A stretch of DNA of 64,000 bases. Origin: Streptomyces ochraceiscleroticus (GTDB lineage: Bacteria > Actinomycetota > Actinomycetes > Streptomycetales > Streptomycetaceae). A model generated the notes under the pieces. That model did no database searches. It was not told where the DNA came from and worked only from the letters and a program-made list of their open reading frames with translations. Positions 35,413 to 43,956 of the stretch are shown here, piece after piece; positions within the stretch are counted from its first letter, which is position 1, and every line of letters starts with the position of its first letter. A program made the translations under genes and the position numbers. The stretch spans positions 24,214 through 88,213 of the forward strand of contig NZ_JOAX01000031.1 in assembly GCF_000720485.1 (NCBI RefSeq), in the 5' to 3' direction.

Positions 35413-35649
35413 TCAGCCCTCGGAGGCCGGCGCCTCCCACTCCTCGAGCTTCACCACGTCCTTCAAGAAGCCGCGTACGCCCAGGAATTGGGAGAGGTGC
35501 TCGCGGTGCTCCTCGCACGCGAGCCAGGTCTTGCGGCGGTCCGGGGTGTGCAGCTTCGGGTTGTTCCACGCCAGGACCCACACCGCGTCGGCTCGGCAGC
35601 CCTTGGCGGAACAGATGGTGGCGTTCTCGGAGACGTTCGGGAGGTTCAC
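35413..35649 (-). CDS. small conserved protein with possible zinc site
   Basis: A 78-residue soluble protein with C13, C18, C45, H48 and H51 (ATICSAKGCRAD and WLACEEHREH), which could bind one zinc. The remainder (FLGVRGFLKDVVKLEEWE) is acidic. Found conserved in actinobacteria; function unknown to me. Next to moaA (convergent). ATG at 35649. The 199 bases up to the next gene (35650-35848) hold nothing I can name. Confidence 0.8.
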   Translation of the reverse strand: MNLPNVSENATICSAKGCRADAVWVLAWNNPKLHTPDRRKTWLACEEHREHLSQFLGVRGFLKDVVKLEEWEAPASEG

Positions 35650-35848
35650 GCCCTCAACCCTACGTCGCGCCCCTGCGTCCGGACATGGCGACGCCGGGCA
35701 GCCACGGGGGGAGCCGCCCGGCGTCGGTCCGTCGCTCCGACGGGGGATGCGGAGCGCGTACGAAGTATGTCACGGGGGACCGTGCCGGGTGCACCGGAAC
35801 CACATGATTGATCTGAGCTTTTCTTGAGCTTTGCGGATCGTCGGGAGA

Positions 35849-36235
35849 TCAGCCGCGCTCGCCGCGCTGTTCGGCGGAGTCCGTATGCGCCGCTTCCGGG
35901 CCGTCTTCCGTGCCGGACTCCCGCGATGTGTCGTCGGCCGGAGCGGTCAGCATCGGCCGGGACGGGGCCGCTATGAAGGTCGACGGGAGTGAAGTGACGT
36001 TCTCCCGGCCCGCGTTGGCGATGACGACCGCAATGTACGGCAGCACCAGACCCGCAATCAGGGTGATAATGGCGACGTGGCGCTCGACGTTCCAGAGCAC
36101 GGCGGTGAGGACCACCGCCACCGTCCGTACGGACATGGAGATCACATAGCGTCGCTGCCGTCCACGAACGTCCTCGGTCAGCCCCTGGCGGGCTCCCGTG
36201 ATCCGGAAGGACTGGGCACTGCTCTGCTTCCGCAT
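35849..36235 (-). CDS. DUF3099 membrane protein
   Basis: A 128-residue protein. QSFRITGARQGLTEDVRGRQRRYVISMSVRTVAVVL is the DUF3099 signature. Two helices follow at about 35-52 and 58-78 (HVAIITLIAGLVLPYIAVVIANAG). The C-terminal tail is acidic and polar. Unknown role; common in actinobacteria. The start at 36235 (MRKQSSAQ) is preferred over 36274. The 218 bases to the divergent GlsB gene include GGGTAC and CGTACGGGT runs but no promoter I trust. Confidence 0.82.
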   Translation of the reverse strand: MRKQSSAQSFRITGARQGLTEDVRGRQRRYVISMSVRTVAVVLTAVLWNVERHVAIITLIAGLVLPYIAVVIANAGRENVTSLPSTFIAAPSRPMLTAPADDTSRESGTEDGPEAAHTDSAEQRGERG

Positions 36236-36453
36236 CACGTTCCACCACCTGTTGTCATACCGGGCACACGCCAATGCCGGACCTGTTCCACGTTACGCCG
36301 GGGCTGCGCAGCCTTCGAGACCGGGGCGCGATACGCCCGGTGGGGTACATACCGGCGTCATACGTACAGGCGGCTCCGACGTGCGCCGTACGGGTGGCGG
36401 TACGAAACTGAACGATGCACGGCCTTGTACACCGCGCCCCATTAGGAGGCGAC

Positions 36454-36738
36454 ATGAATTGGTTGTGGGCCATCATTCTGGGTCTGGTTCTGGGTGTGAT
36501 CGCGAGGGCGCTCATCCCGGGGAAGCAGGCGATCCCGCTCTGGCTGACGGTGATCTTCGGCATGCTCGGCAGCGTCCTGGGCAACTGGGCGGCCACCGGC
36601 ATCGGCGTCGAGGACACCAAGGGCATCGACTGGACCCGGCATCTGCTGCAGCTGATCGGCGCGGTGATCGTCGTCGGCGTGGGCAGTCGGCTGTGGGCCA
36701 TGATGCGCGGGAGGAAACACCGGCACCAGCAGGCGTGA
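36454..36738 (+). CDS. GlsB/YeaQ/YmgE family stress membrane protein
   Basis: A 94-residue protein with three short helices: WLWAIILGLVLGVIARALIPG, LWLTVIFGMLGSVLGNWAATG and LLQLIGAVIVVGVGSRLWAM. The G-rich helix pattern with IARxxxPG is typical of the transglycosylase-associated (GlsB) family, often induced by stress. The ATG follows TAGGAGGCGAC, a near-ideal site. A 17-bp perfect terminator follows. Confidence 0.85.
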   Translation: MNWLWAIILGLVLGVIARALIPGKQAIPLWLTVIFGMLGSVLGNWAATGIGVEDTKGIDWTRHLLQLIGAVIVVGVGSRLWAMMRGRKHRHQQA

Positions 36739-36753
36739 CCACGCCGCGGCACA

Positions 36754-36792
36754 CCGCTCCCGCGGGCCTGCACACCAGGCCCGCGGGAGCGG
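36754..36792 (+). terminator. terminator after the GlsB-like gene
   Basis: CCGCTCCCGCGGGCCTG and CAGGCCCGCGGGAGCGG make a perfect 17-bp stem with a 5-base loop, 15 bases after the stop. Confidence 0.85.
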
Positions 36793-36855
36793 TCCGCCAG
36801 GTGGCCGGCCGCGGCACCCGCCGCGGGGCCGGCCATGCTCCGGCTCGCCTGCCTT

Positions 36856-36903
36856 GCCGCCGGGCTGCGGGGCGCGTGTACCCGCGCCCCGCAGCCCGGC
36901 GGC
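36856..36903 (-). terminator. terminator after tyrS
   Basis: A perfect 21-bp stem: the left arm at 36856-36876 (GCCGCCGGGCTGC... GCGCG) and the right arm at 36883-36903 enclose 6 bases. It lies 6 bases beyond the tyrS stop on the minus strand. A separate hairpin serves the opposite gene. Confidence 0.85.
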
Positions 36904-36909
36904 CCCGGC

Positions 36910-38313
36910 TCACGCGCCCTGGATCTGGGCCAGCTTGCGGCCCGCCTTGAGGTACGGAGTGCCCGGCGTGGCGGCCAGCTTCTCCGCCAGCACCTCGGCC
37001 AGCGGACGGATCGCTTCCGCCTCGGCCAGTACCACCGTCTCCTGGCCCGACTCGGCCTCGATGACCAGCCGCAGTGCGTTCTGCTTCGCCAGTCGGCGGG
37101 CCGCCGACGCGCTGGCCGTGAACTCCAGCACCTTGGTCAGCACCGTGGCCACCGTCTCCGTGCCGTGCTCGGCGAGGTCCACCGAGGGCAGCGTGGAGAC
37201 GTCGGCGAAGGACTTCTTGGAGAACTGCGCGACGAACCCGGCGCGGGCCGCCATCGCCGCCTCGATGCCGTACAGCGCGGTCACGACCTCACCCGCGAGG
37301 ATCTTCTTCAGATCCATCGGGTGCAGCGACTTCGCCTCGATGCGGGCCAGGACCTGGGCGATCTCCTCGTCCGTCCACTCCGTCCACGCCTTGAGGTACG
37401 GCTCCATCAGCCGGTCCGGGACCGACATGATCTTGCCGAAGACGTCCTCGGCGGGGGCGTTCAGACCGACGTAGTTGCCCTTGGACTTGGACATCTTCGC
37501 GCCCGTGCCGTCCGTGCCCTCGATCAGCGGCATCGTGACGACGAGCTGCGGCTGCTGGCCCTTGAGCTCCATGAGCTTGCGGCCCATCTGGAGGTTCAGC
37601 AGCTGGTCGGCGCCGCCGAGCTCCACGTCGCACGCCAGCGCCACGGAGTCCAGACCCTGCGCGATCGGGTACAGCATCTCCGTCATGGTCAGCCCGGAGC
37701 CGTCCGCCAGGCGCGTACGGAAGTCGTCGCGCTGCAGAAGCTGGGAGGCGGGGACCTTGGACAGCAGGCTCAGCAGCTCGGGGAAGGTGTACGGCGCCAG
37801 CCACTCGCTGTTCTGCCGGAAGCTGACCTTCTCGAAGTCGAAGAACGGCCGGACCTGGTCGCGGTAGGTCGCGAGATTCTTCGCGATGTCCTCGTCGGTC
37901 AGCGGCGGGCGCTCGGTGCTGCGGCCCGAGGGGTCGCCGATCTTGGCCGTGAAGTCGCCGATGATCAGCGTGACGTCATGACCGAGGCGCTGGAACCGGC
38001 TGAGGATGATCAGCGGGACCGCGTGCCCCAGGTGCACGTCGGTTGCCGTCGGGTCGATGCCCAGCTTGATGTGCAGGCCCTTGCCGGCCGCCTTGCGCTC
38101 CTCGATGCGCTCGGCGAGCTGGTCCACGCCCGGCAGCACCTCGACCGTCCGCGCGGCGATCAGCGCGGCCTGCTCCTTGGCCGGCAGGTCCGTCAGGTCG
38201 AGATAGCGCCGCGCGCCCGTCTCCTTCAGCAGCTCCTCGACGGTGGAGTCGGCGGAGAGGTCTGCGGAGAGCAGCGTGCTGGCGCGGGCGACGGATTCGC
38301 CGAGGCGTGTCAT
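36910..38313 (-). CDS. tyrS: tyrosine--tRNA ligase (TyrZ-like)
   Basis: A 467-residue class I aminoacyl-tRNA synthetase charging tRNA-Tyr. The HIGH motif is H94-L-G-H97 (TDVHLGHAVP) and the KMSKS motif is K273-M-S-K-S277 (GAKMSKSKGNYVG). The intact KMSKS form and HLGH point to the TyrZ branch rather than the KFGKT branch of TyrS. Residues 1-60 extend beyond the catalytic fold. The C-terminus (about 400-467, ASAARRLAKQNALRLV and TPYLKAGRKLAQIQ) is a small S4-like RNA-binding module. I see no T-box leader upstream. TAGAAT on the minus strand at 38364-38359 may be the -10. Confidence 0.93.
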   Translation of the reverse strand: MTRLGESVARASTLLSADLSADSTVEELLKETGARRYLDLTDLPAKEQAALIAARTVEVLPGVDQLAERIEERKAAGKGLHIKLGIDPTATDVHLGHAVPLIILSRFQRLGHDVTLIIGDFTAKIGDPSGRSTERPPLTDEDIAKNLATYRDQVRPFFDFEKVSFRQNSEWLAPYTFPELLSLLSKVPASQLLQRDDFRTRLADGSGLTMTEMLYPIAQGLDSVALACDVELGGADQLLNLQMGRKLMELKGQQPQLVVTMPLIEGTDGTGAKMSKSKGNYVGLNAPAEDVFGKIMSVPDRLMEPYLKAWTEWTDEEIAQVLARIEAKSLHPMDLKKILAGEVVTALYGIEAAMAARAGFVAQFSKKSFADVSTLPSVDLAEHGTETVATVLTKVLEFTASASAARRLAKQNALRLVIEAESGQETVVLAEAEAIRPLAEVLAEKLAATPGTPYLKAGRKLAQIQGA

Positions 38314-38478
38314 GGCGTTCCTGATCGGTCGTTGATCCCAAACGGGAGGACGGAACCGATTCTATTAGCCGTGCGAAGCCTGGCCGACCGACTGTCCACA
38401 GGCCGGCCACGCGGTACGACAAGTGCGCGCGGCCCCGGGACGGGCGCACGGACGGCGTCGCCCCGGGCGCGCCCGGCC

Positions 38479-39894
38479 TCACACCCCCCGGCTCACCGAG
38501 CTCATGTTGAAGTCCGGGATGCGCAGCGCGGGCATCGCGGCCCGCGTGAAGTAGTCGCTCCACTCGCGCGGCAGCGTGCGCTCCGTACGGCCCGCCTCGC
38601 TCGCCCGCCCCAGCAGGTCCACCGGCGACTCGTTGAACCGGAAGTTGTTCACCTCGCCGACCACCTCGCCGCCCTCCACGAGGTACACGCCGTCCCTGGT
38701 CAGCCCCGTGAGCAGCAGCGTCGCCGGATCGACCTCGCGGATGTACCACAGGCAGGTCAGCAGCAGCCCGCGCTCGGTGCCGGCCACCAGCTCGTCCAGG
38801 GACTTCGTGCCGCCCGCGTCCAGCAGCAGGTTGTCGACCGCGGGGGCCACCGGCAGGCCGGTCAGGTCCGCGCTGTGCCGGGTGGTGACCAGCCGGTTCA
38901 GCGCGCCGTCCCGCAGCCAGTCGGTGGGCTCCAGCGGCAGCCCGTTGTCGAAGACCGAGGCGTCGTCCCCGGAGCTGTGCGCCAGCACGAAGGGCGCGCA
39001 CTCCAGACCCGCGGCCCCCGGGTCGCTGCGCAGCGTCAGCGGCAGCCCGGAGAGCTTCTCGCCGACCCGGGTGGAGCCCCCGGGCGACGCGAAGACCGTG
39101 CGGCCCTCGGCCGCGTCCCGCGCCCCGGAGGACCACATCTGGTACACGAGCAGGTCGGCGACGGCGGTGGGCGGCAGCAGCGTCTCGTACCGCCCGGCGG
39201 GCAGCTCGGTCCGCCGCTCGGCCCAGGCCAGCCGACGCGCCAGGTCGGCGTCCATGGCCAGCGGATCGACGTCCCGGAAGTCCCGGGTGGCCCGGCCGGC
39301 CCAGGCCGAGCGGGTGCGGTCGGGCGACTTGGCGTTCAGCTCCAGGGTGCCGGTGGGCTGGTCGTGCCGGAGCCGCAGCCCGGTGGAGGAACCCACGTAC
39401 GAGGACACGACCTCGTGGTGGGCGAACCCGTACAGCTCGCGGCCGCCGTCCCGGGCCCGCCGGAAGGCTTCGCCCAGCGCCGGCGCGAAGTCGGCGAACA
39501 CCTCGGAGGAGGTCTCGGCGGGCGGCTCGGTGAAGCCGGGAGAGGGCGCACCGCCCGGTACGAGCGGCTGCGCGTCCTCGGCGGGCCCCGCGCCCCGGGC
39601 GGCCGCCTCCGCGGACCGCACCAGCTCCTCCAGGTCGTCGCCGGTGACCGCGGCGCGCGAGACGACACCGGACGCGGTGCCCTCCTTGCCGTCGACGGTG
39701 GCGATGACGGTGAGGGTGCGGCCGCGGGTGACCCCGTTGGTGGTGAGCGCGTTGCCCGCCCAGCGCAGGTTGGCGGTGGCGGACTCGTCGGCGATGACCA
39801 CGCAGCCGTCGGCCCGCGACAGCGCCAGCGCCCGCTCGACCACCTCGTGCGGCGCGCTCGTACGAGAAGTACGAGACGTACGGCGTGTGCTCAT
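38479..39894 (-). CDS. pmbA: TldE/PmbA family metallopeptidase subunit
   Basis: A 471-residue partner of TldD; together they form a heterodimeric protease that trims peptides such as modified peptide precursors in other bacteria. It begins with an Arg/Thr/Ser repeat (TRRTSRTSRTS), then VVERALALSRADGCVVIADE. The late region TLLLTGLTRDGVYLVEGGEVVGEVNNFRFNES is typical of PmbA/TldE. It lacks the HExxxH metal motif, as expected for the E subunit. The ATG overlaps the TldD stop (ATGA). Confidence 0.9.
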   Translation of the reverse strand: MSTRRTSRTSRTSAPHEVVERALALSRADGCVVIADESATANLRWAGNALTTNGVTRGRTLTVIATVDGKEGTASGVVSRAAVTGDDLEELVRSAEAAARGAGPAEDAQPLVPGGAPSPGFTEPPAETSSEVFADFAPALGEAFRRARDGGRELYGFAHHEVVSSYVGSSTGLRLRHDQPTGTLELNAKSPDRTRSAWAGRATRDFRDVDPLAMDADLARRLAWAERRTELPAGRYETLLPPTAVADLLVYQMWSSGARDAAEGRTVFASPGGSTRVGEKLSGLPLTLRSDPGAAGLECAPFVLAHSSGDDASVFDNGLPLEPTDWLRDGALNRLVTTRHSADLTGLPVAPAVDNLLLDAGGTKSLDELVAGTERGLLLTCLWYIREVDPATLLLTGLTRDGVYLVEGGEVVGEVNNFRFNESPVDLLGRASEAGRTERTLPREWSDYFTRAAMPALRIPDFNMSSVSRGV

Positions 39895-41423
39895 CGACCG
39901 GCCTCCTGGGTCGTGTTCAAGATGTTGACGCCCGTGAAGAGGGCGGAGGGGCAGCCGTGCGAGACGGAGGCGACCTGGCCCGGCTGGGCCTTGCCGCAGT
40001 TGAAGGCGCCGCCCAGTACGTACGTCTGCGGGCCGCCGACCGCGGCCATCGAGCCCCAGAAGTCGGTGGTGGTGGCCTGGTACGCCACGTCCCGGAGCTG
40101 CCCCGCCAGCCGCCCGTTCTCGATCCGGAAGAACCGTTGCCCGGTGAACTGGAAGTTGTACCGCTGCATGTCGATGGACCAGGACCGGTCGCCGACCACG
40201 TAGATCCCGTGCTCCACGCCCGCGATCAGCTCCTGCGTCGACGGCCCCTCGGGTGCCGGCTGCAAGGAGACGTTCGCCATCCGCTGCACCGGTACGTGGG
40301 ACGGCGAATCCGCGTACGCGCACCCGTTGGACCGCTCGAAGCCGGTCAGCCGCGCGATCCTGCGGTCGAGCTGGTAGCCGACCAGGACGCCGTCCTTGAC
40401 CAGATCCCAGGACTGCGCCGCCACGCCCTCGTCGTCGTACCCGATCGTCGCCAGCCCGTGCTCGGCCGTCCGGTCGCCCGTGACGTGCATCAGCGACGAC
40501 CCGTACGCCAGCTTCCCCAACTGGTCGAAGGTGGCGAACGAGGTGCCCGCGTACGCCGCCTCGTACCCCAGCGCCCGGTCCAGCTCTGTCGCGTGCCCGA
40601 TCGACTCGTGGATCGTCAGCCACAGGTTGGAGGGATCGACCACCAGGTCGTACCGCCCGGCCCGGACGCTCGGCGCGCGCATCTTCTCCGCGAGCAGCGC
40701 CGGCATCTCCGCCAGCTCGGCATCCCAGTCGTACCGCCCGTCGGTCAGGTACTCCCAGCCGCGGCCGACCGGCGGCGCGATGGTCCGCATCGAGTCGAAT
40801 TCGCCGCTGCGGTCGTCCACCGCGACGGCCGTCAGCTCCGGGTGCAGCCGGACCCGCTGCTGGGTGGTGGTCGTCCCCGCCGTGTCGGCGTAGAACTTGT
40901 TCTCGCGGATCGTGAGGAGCGAGGCGTCCGCGTGCGTGACGCCCGGCGCGGCCAGCAGCCGCCCGCTCCACTCCGCCAGCAGCCCGGTCTTCTCCGCGTC
41001 CGGCACGTTGAAGGGATCGACCTCGTACGAGGAGATCCACGTCCGGTCCGGATACGCGGGCTCGTCGGCGAGCTCCACCTTCTCCTCCGACCCCGCCGCG
41101 TCGATCACCTTCGCCGACAGCTTGGCCATCGCCACCGCCTGCGCCGCCACCCGCGCCGCCGCGTCCATGGTCAGGTCCACACCGGACGCGAACCCCCAGG
41201 CCCCGCCGTGCACGACCCGCACCGCGTACCCCAGGTCGGTGGTGTCCGAGGACCCGGCCGTCTTCGCGTCCCGCAGCCGCCAGGAGGCGTACCGGATGCG
41301 TTCCAGCCGGAAATCCGCGTGGTCGGCACCGAGCGCCCGGGCCCGGGCGAGCGCGGCGTCGGCCAACGCGCGCAACGGCAGCGCGAGGAAGCTCTCGTCA
41401 AGGGAACGAGGTGTAGCAGGCAC
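39891..41423 (-). CDS. tldD: TldD family metallopeptidase subunit
   Basis: A 510-residue catalytic subunit. The TldD metal motif is LTIHESIGHATELDRALGYE (HExxxH), and later residues in DMQRYNFQFTGQRFFRIENGRL and CGKAQPGQVASVSHGCPS complete the active site. The GTG at 41423 is chosen because GGGAGG lies 6 bases before it; an in-frame ATG pair near 41454 is the alternative. Coupled to pmbA downstream by ATGA. TldD/E pairs are linked to maturation of RiPPs and microcins and to DNA-gyrase-inhibitor resistance elsewhere; no RiPP precursor is seen here. Confidence 0.92.
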   Translation of the reverse strand: MPATPRSLDESFLALPLRALADAALARARALGADHADFRLERIRYASWRLRDAKTAGSSDTTDLGYAVRVVHGGAWGFASGVDLTMDAAARVAAQAVAMAKLSAKVIDAAGSEEKVELADEPAYPDRTWISSYEVDPFNVPDAEKTGLLAEWSGRLLAAPGVTHADASLLTIRENKFYADTAGTTTTQQRVRLHPELTAVAVDDRSGEFDSMRTIAPPVGRGWEYLTDGRYDWDAELAEMPALLAEKMRAPSVRAGRYDLVVDPSNLWLTIHESIGHATELDRALGYEAAYAGTSFATFDQLGKLAYGSSLMHVTGDRTAEHGLATIGYDDEGVAAQSWDLVKDGVLVGYQLDRRIARLTGFERSNGCAYADSPSHVPVQRMANVSLQPAPEGPSTQELIAGVEHGIYVVGDRSWSIDMQRYNFQFTGQRFFRIENGRLAGQLRDVAYQATTTDFWGSMAAVGGPQTYVLGGAFNCGKAQPGQVASVSHGCPSALFTGVNILNTTQEAGR

Positions 41424-41654
41424 GGCATCCCTCCCGGGGTCGGCGCCACGCATCATGCCGTGCCGGAGCCCGGGTGCGCACCAGGTCCGGCGGGTCCGCC
41501 GCGGCGATTCGCCGGGTCGCCGAGCGGTCGCTTCTGTAGGGACCCGACAGTGACCGGCAGATGCCCCTGTGCGAGGTGGATTCTCCGTATGAGGCTCGTG
41601 ACCGCTAGTTTCGTAGGGAACACACGTCGGACAGGACACGGAAAGGGTGATCTC

Positions 41655-42359
41655 TTGAGCCGCTCGGTTCTGGTCACCGGAGGCAACCGCGGCATCGGCC
41701 TCGCCATCGCCCGGGCCTTCGCCGAGGCAGGCGACAAGGTCGCCATCACCTACCGCTCCGGCGAGCCCCCCGAGGGGTTCTTGGCCGTGAAGTGCGACAT
41801 CACCGACACGGAGCAGGTCGAGCAGGCGTACAAGGAGATCGAGGAGAAGCAGGGCGCGGTCGAGGTGCTGGTGGCCAACGCCGGCGTCACCCGTGACCAG
41901 CTCCTGATGCGGATGTCGGAGGACGACTTCGCCTCGGTCCTGGAGACCAACCTCACCGGTACGTTCCGCGTGGTCAAGCGGGCCAACCGGGCCATGCTGC
42001 GGGCGCGCAAGGGCCGGGTCGTGCTGATCTCGTCCGTCGTGGGCCTGCTGGGCTCCGCGGGGCAGGCGAACTACGCGGCCTCCAAGGCGGGCCTGGTCGG
42101 CTTCGCCCGCTCCCTCGCCCGCGAGCTGGGCTCCCGCAACATCACCGTGAACGTCGTGGCCCCCGGCTTCGTCGACACGGACATGACCCGCGCGCTCACC
42201 GATGAGCAGCGCGAGAACATCGTGAAGCAGGTGCCGCTCGCGCGTTACGCGCAGCCCGAGGAGATCGCCGCCTCGGTCCGCTTCCTGGCCTCCGACGAGG
42301 CCGCGTACATCACTGGAGCCGTCATTCCCGTCGACGGCGGATTGGGCATGGGTCACTGA
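41655..42359 (+). CDS. fabG: 3-oxoacyl-[ACP] reductase FabG
   Basis: A 234-residue NADPH-dependent reductase of fatty-acid elongation. TGGNRGIG cofactor motif, NAGVTRDQLLMRM, and the catalytic Ser with YxxxK (SSVVGLLGSAGQANYAASKAGL). VNVVAPGFVDTDMTRAL and ITGAVIPVDGGLGMGH at the end are FabG hallmarks. The start is TTG at 41655, preceded by GGAAAGGG. An in-frame ATG at 41588 would add 22 residues with no family match. It begins an operon with fabI, 5 bases downstream. Confidence 0.93.
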   Translation: MSRSVLVTGGNRGIGLAIARAFAEAGDKVAITYRSGEPPEGFLAVKCDITDTEQVEQAYKEIEEKQGAVEVLVANAGVTRDQLLMRMSEDDFASVLETNLTGTFRVVKRANRAMLRARKGRVVLISSVVGLLGSAGQANYAASKAGLVGFARSLARELGSRNITVNVVAPGFVDTDMTRALTDEQRENIVKQVPLARYAQPEEIAASVRFLASDEAAYITGAVIPVDGGLGMGH

Positions 42360-42364
42360 TCGAT

Positions 42365-43132
42365 ATGAGCGGAATCCTCGCCGGCAAGCGCATTCTGATC
42401 ACGGGTGTGCTGATGGAGTCCTCCATCGCCTTCCACGCGGCCAAGGTCGCGCAGGAGCAGGGCGCCGAGGTCATCCTCACCGCGTTCCCGCGGCCGACCC
42501 TCACCGAGCGCATCGCCAAGAAGCTGCCCAAGCCCGCCAAGGTCATCGAGCTGGACGTGACCAACGACGAGCACCTGGCCCGCCTGGAGGGCGTCGTCCG
42601 CGAGGAGCTCGGCGGCCTCGACGGCGTCGTGCACTCCATCGGGTTCGCCCCGCAGGACGCGCTGGGCGGCAACTTCCTCAACACCCCGTTCGAGTCCGTC
42701 TCGACCGCGATGCACGTCTCGGCGTTCTCGCTGAAGTCGCTCACCATGGCCTGCCGCCCGCTGCTCAGCGAGGGCAGCGCCGTCGTCGGTCTCACCTTCG
42801 ACGCCCAGTTCGCCTGGCCGCAGTACGACTGGATGGGCCCGGCCAAGGCCGCCCTGGAGGCCACCTCGCGCTACCTCGCGCGTGACCTGGGCCCCGAGGG
42901 CATCCGCTGCAACCTGATCTCGGCCGGACCGATCGGCTCCATGGCTGCCAAGTCCATCCCGGGCTTCACCGAGCTGGCGGACGTCTGGAACACCCGCTCC
43001 CCGCTGAAGTGGGACATGGCCGACCCGGAGCCCGCGGGCCGCGGCGTCGTCGCCCTGCTGTCGGACTTCTTCCCGAAGACGACGGGCGAGATCGTCCACG
43101 TCGACGGCGGCGTGCACATGATGGGTGCCTGA
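42365..43132 (+). CDS. fabI: enoyl-[ACP] reductase FabI/InhA
   Basis: A 255-residue NADH-dependent enoyl reductase, the last step of each fatty-acid elongation round and the target of triclosan/isoniazid-type inhibitors. GVLMESSIAFHAAKVAQEQGAEVILT is the InhA-type cofactor region. The catalytic pair lies in FAWPQYDWMGPAKAALEATSRYLA (Tyr and Lys six residues apart plus Met, as in InhA). ISAGPIGSMAAKSIPGF covers the substrate loop. The ATG lies 5 bases after the fabG stop. A 20-bp terminator follows. Confidence 0.95.
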   Translation: MSGILAGKRILITGVLMESSIAFHAAKVAQEQGAEVILTAFPRPTLTERIAKKLPKPAKVIELDVTNDEHLARLEGVVREELGGLDGVVHSIGFAPQDALGGNFLNTPFESVSTAMHVSAFSLKSLTMACRPLLSEGSAVVGLTFDAQFAWPQYDWMGPAKAALEATSRYLARDLGPEGIRCNLISAGPIGSMAAKSIPGFTELADVWNTRSPLKWDMADPEPAGRGVVALLSDFFPKTTGEIVHVDGGVHMMGA

Positions 43133-43150
43133 CCCGTCCTCTTGACGCGA

Positions 43151-43194
43151 TGAGGGCCGCGGGCCGTACGGAGACGTACGGCCCGCGGCCCTCA
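43151..43194. terminator. bidirectional terminator between fabI and the GntR gene
   Basis: A perfect 20-bp stem (arm TGAGGGCCGCGGGCCGTACG at 43151-43170) with a GAGA loop, located between two convergent genes. Confidence 0.85.
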
Positions 43195-43210
43195 CATGTG
43201 TGCGCGACCC

Positions 43211-43897
43211 TCACCCCCGTCGCAGCCGTCCCGGGCGGCAGCCGTACGGGTGGGAGCTCGCCTCGGCCGCCGCGCGGTCGCCGTCGCCGTCGCGGATGGC
43301 GTCCACCAGCCGCGAGTGGTCCATGTGCCACTCGGGCCGCAGCTCCTCGCCCACGTCGGCGCGGAGGAACTCGCGCAGTACGCCGCCGAGGTCCGCGTAC
43401 AGCTCCGCCAGTACCTCGTTGTGCGAGGCCGCCACGATCGCCATGTGCAGCGTGGCGTCCGCCTCCACGAAGGCGGCCGCGGCGCCCGACTCCCACGCCT
43501 GCTCGCGCCGCACGAGCGCCGCGTCCAACTGCTTGATGTCGGCCTCCGTACGGCGCTCGGCGGCCCGCCGGGCGGCCTCCGCCTCCAGGGCGCTGCGCAG
43601 CTCGGCGACGTGCCGGGGGTCGGCGTCGGCGAAGCGGCGGTTCATCACCCCGGCCAGCTCGCTGGTGGCGACGACGTACGTGCCGGAGCCCTGGCGGATG
43701 TCGAGCAGCCCGTTGTGGGCCAGCGCGCGGACCGCCTCGCGGACGGTGTTACGGGCCACACCGAGCTGTTCGACCAGCTCGGGCTCGGTCGGGATGCGCT
43801 CGCCGACCGGCCACTCGCCCGAGGTGATCTGGGCACGGAGCTGAGCGATCACCTGGTCGGCGAGGGCGGAACGCCGGGGCGAGGGGGTCAGTGGCAT
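43211..43897 (-). CDS. GntR/FadR family transcriptional regulator
   Basis: A 228-residue regulator. N-terminal winged helix: ADQVIAQLRAQITSGEWPVGERIPTEPELVEQLGVARNTVREAVRALAHNGLLDIRQGSGTYV. A C-terminal FCD domain begins at about 85 (VAELRSALEAEAARRAAERR, FVEADATLHMAIVAASHNEVLAELY, HSRLVDAIRDGD) and binds a metal-carboxylate-type ligand. It is divergent from the MFS carrier gene 58 bases away and probably represses it. The ATG at 43897 is used. Confidence 0.9.
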   Translation of the reverse strand: MPLTPSPRRSALADQVIAQLRAQITSGEWPVGERIPTEPELVEQLGVARNTVREAVRALAHNGLLDIRQGSGTYVVATSELAGVMNRRFADADPRHVAELRSALEAEAARRAAERRTEADIKQLDAALVRREQAWESGAAAAFVEADATLHMAIVAASHNEVLAELYADLGGVLREFLRADVGEELRPEWHMDHSRLVDAIRDGDGDRAAAEASSHPYGCRPGRLRRG

Positions 43898-43916
43898 GGA
43901 CGAGCTCCCGAAGCGA

Positions 43917-43956
43917 TTGGACAGCCATTCATCCCATGATTCTATGATGAGTCCTA
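43917..43956 (+). promoter_or_regulatory. promoter and operator region of the MFS gene
   Basis: TTGGAC (43917-43922) and TATGAT (43943-43948) could be -35/-10 with a 20-base spacer. TATGAT ends 7 bases before the ATG at 43956, suggesting a leaderless message. TCATC and GATGA around 43929-43951 form a spaced inverted repeat overlapping the -10, a plausible site for the divergent GntR regulator. Confidence 0.45.

Noticed and set aside
38314..38478. Search for a T-box or tRNA gene near tyrS
   Set aside because: No T-box consensus or cloverleaf; only a possible TAGAAT -10 on the minus strand.
36835..40203. 1122-codon plus-strand open frame
   Set aside because: Lies opposite tyrS, pmbA and tldD, with low-complexity Arg/Gln/Leu composition.
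39891..41423. RiPP locus suggested by the TldD/PmbA pair
   Set aside because: No precursor peptide or maturase nearby; tldD/pmbA are conserved housekeeping genes in this neighbourhood.
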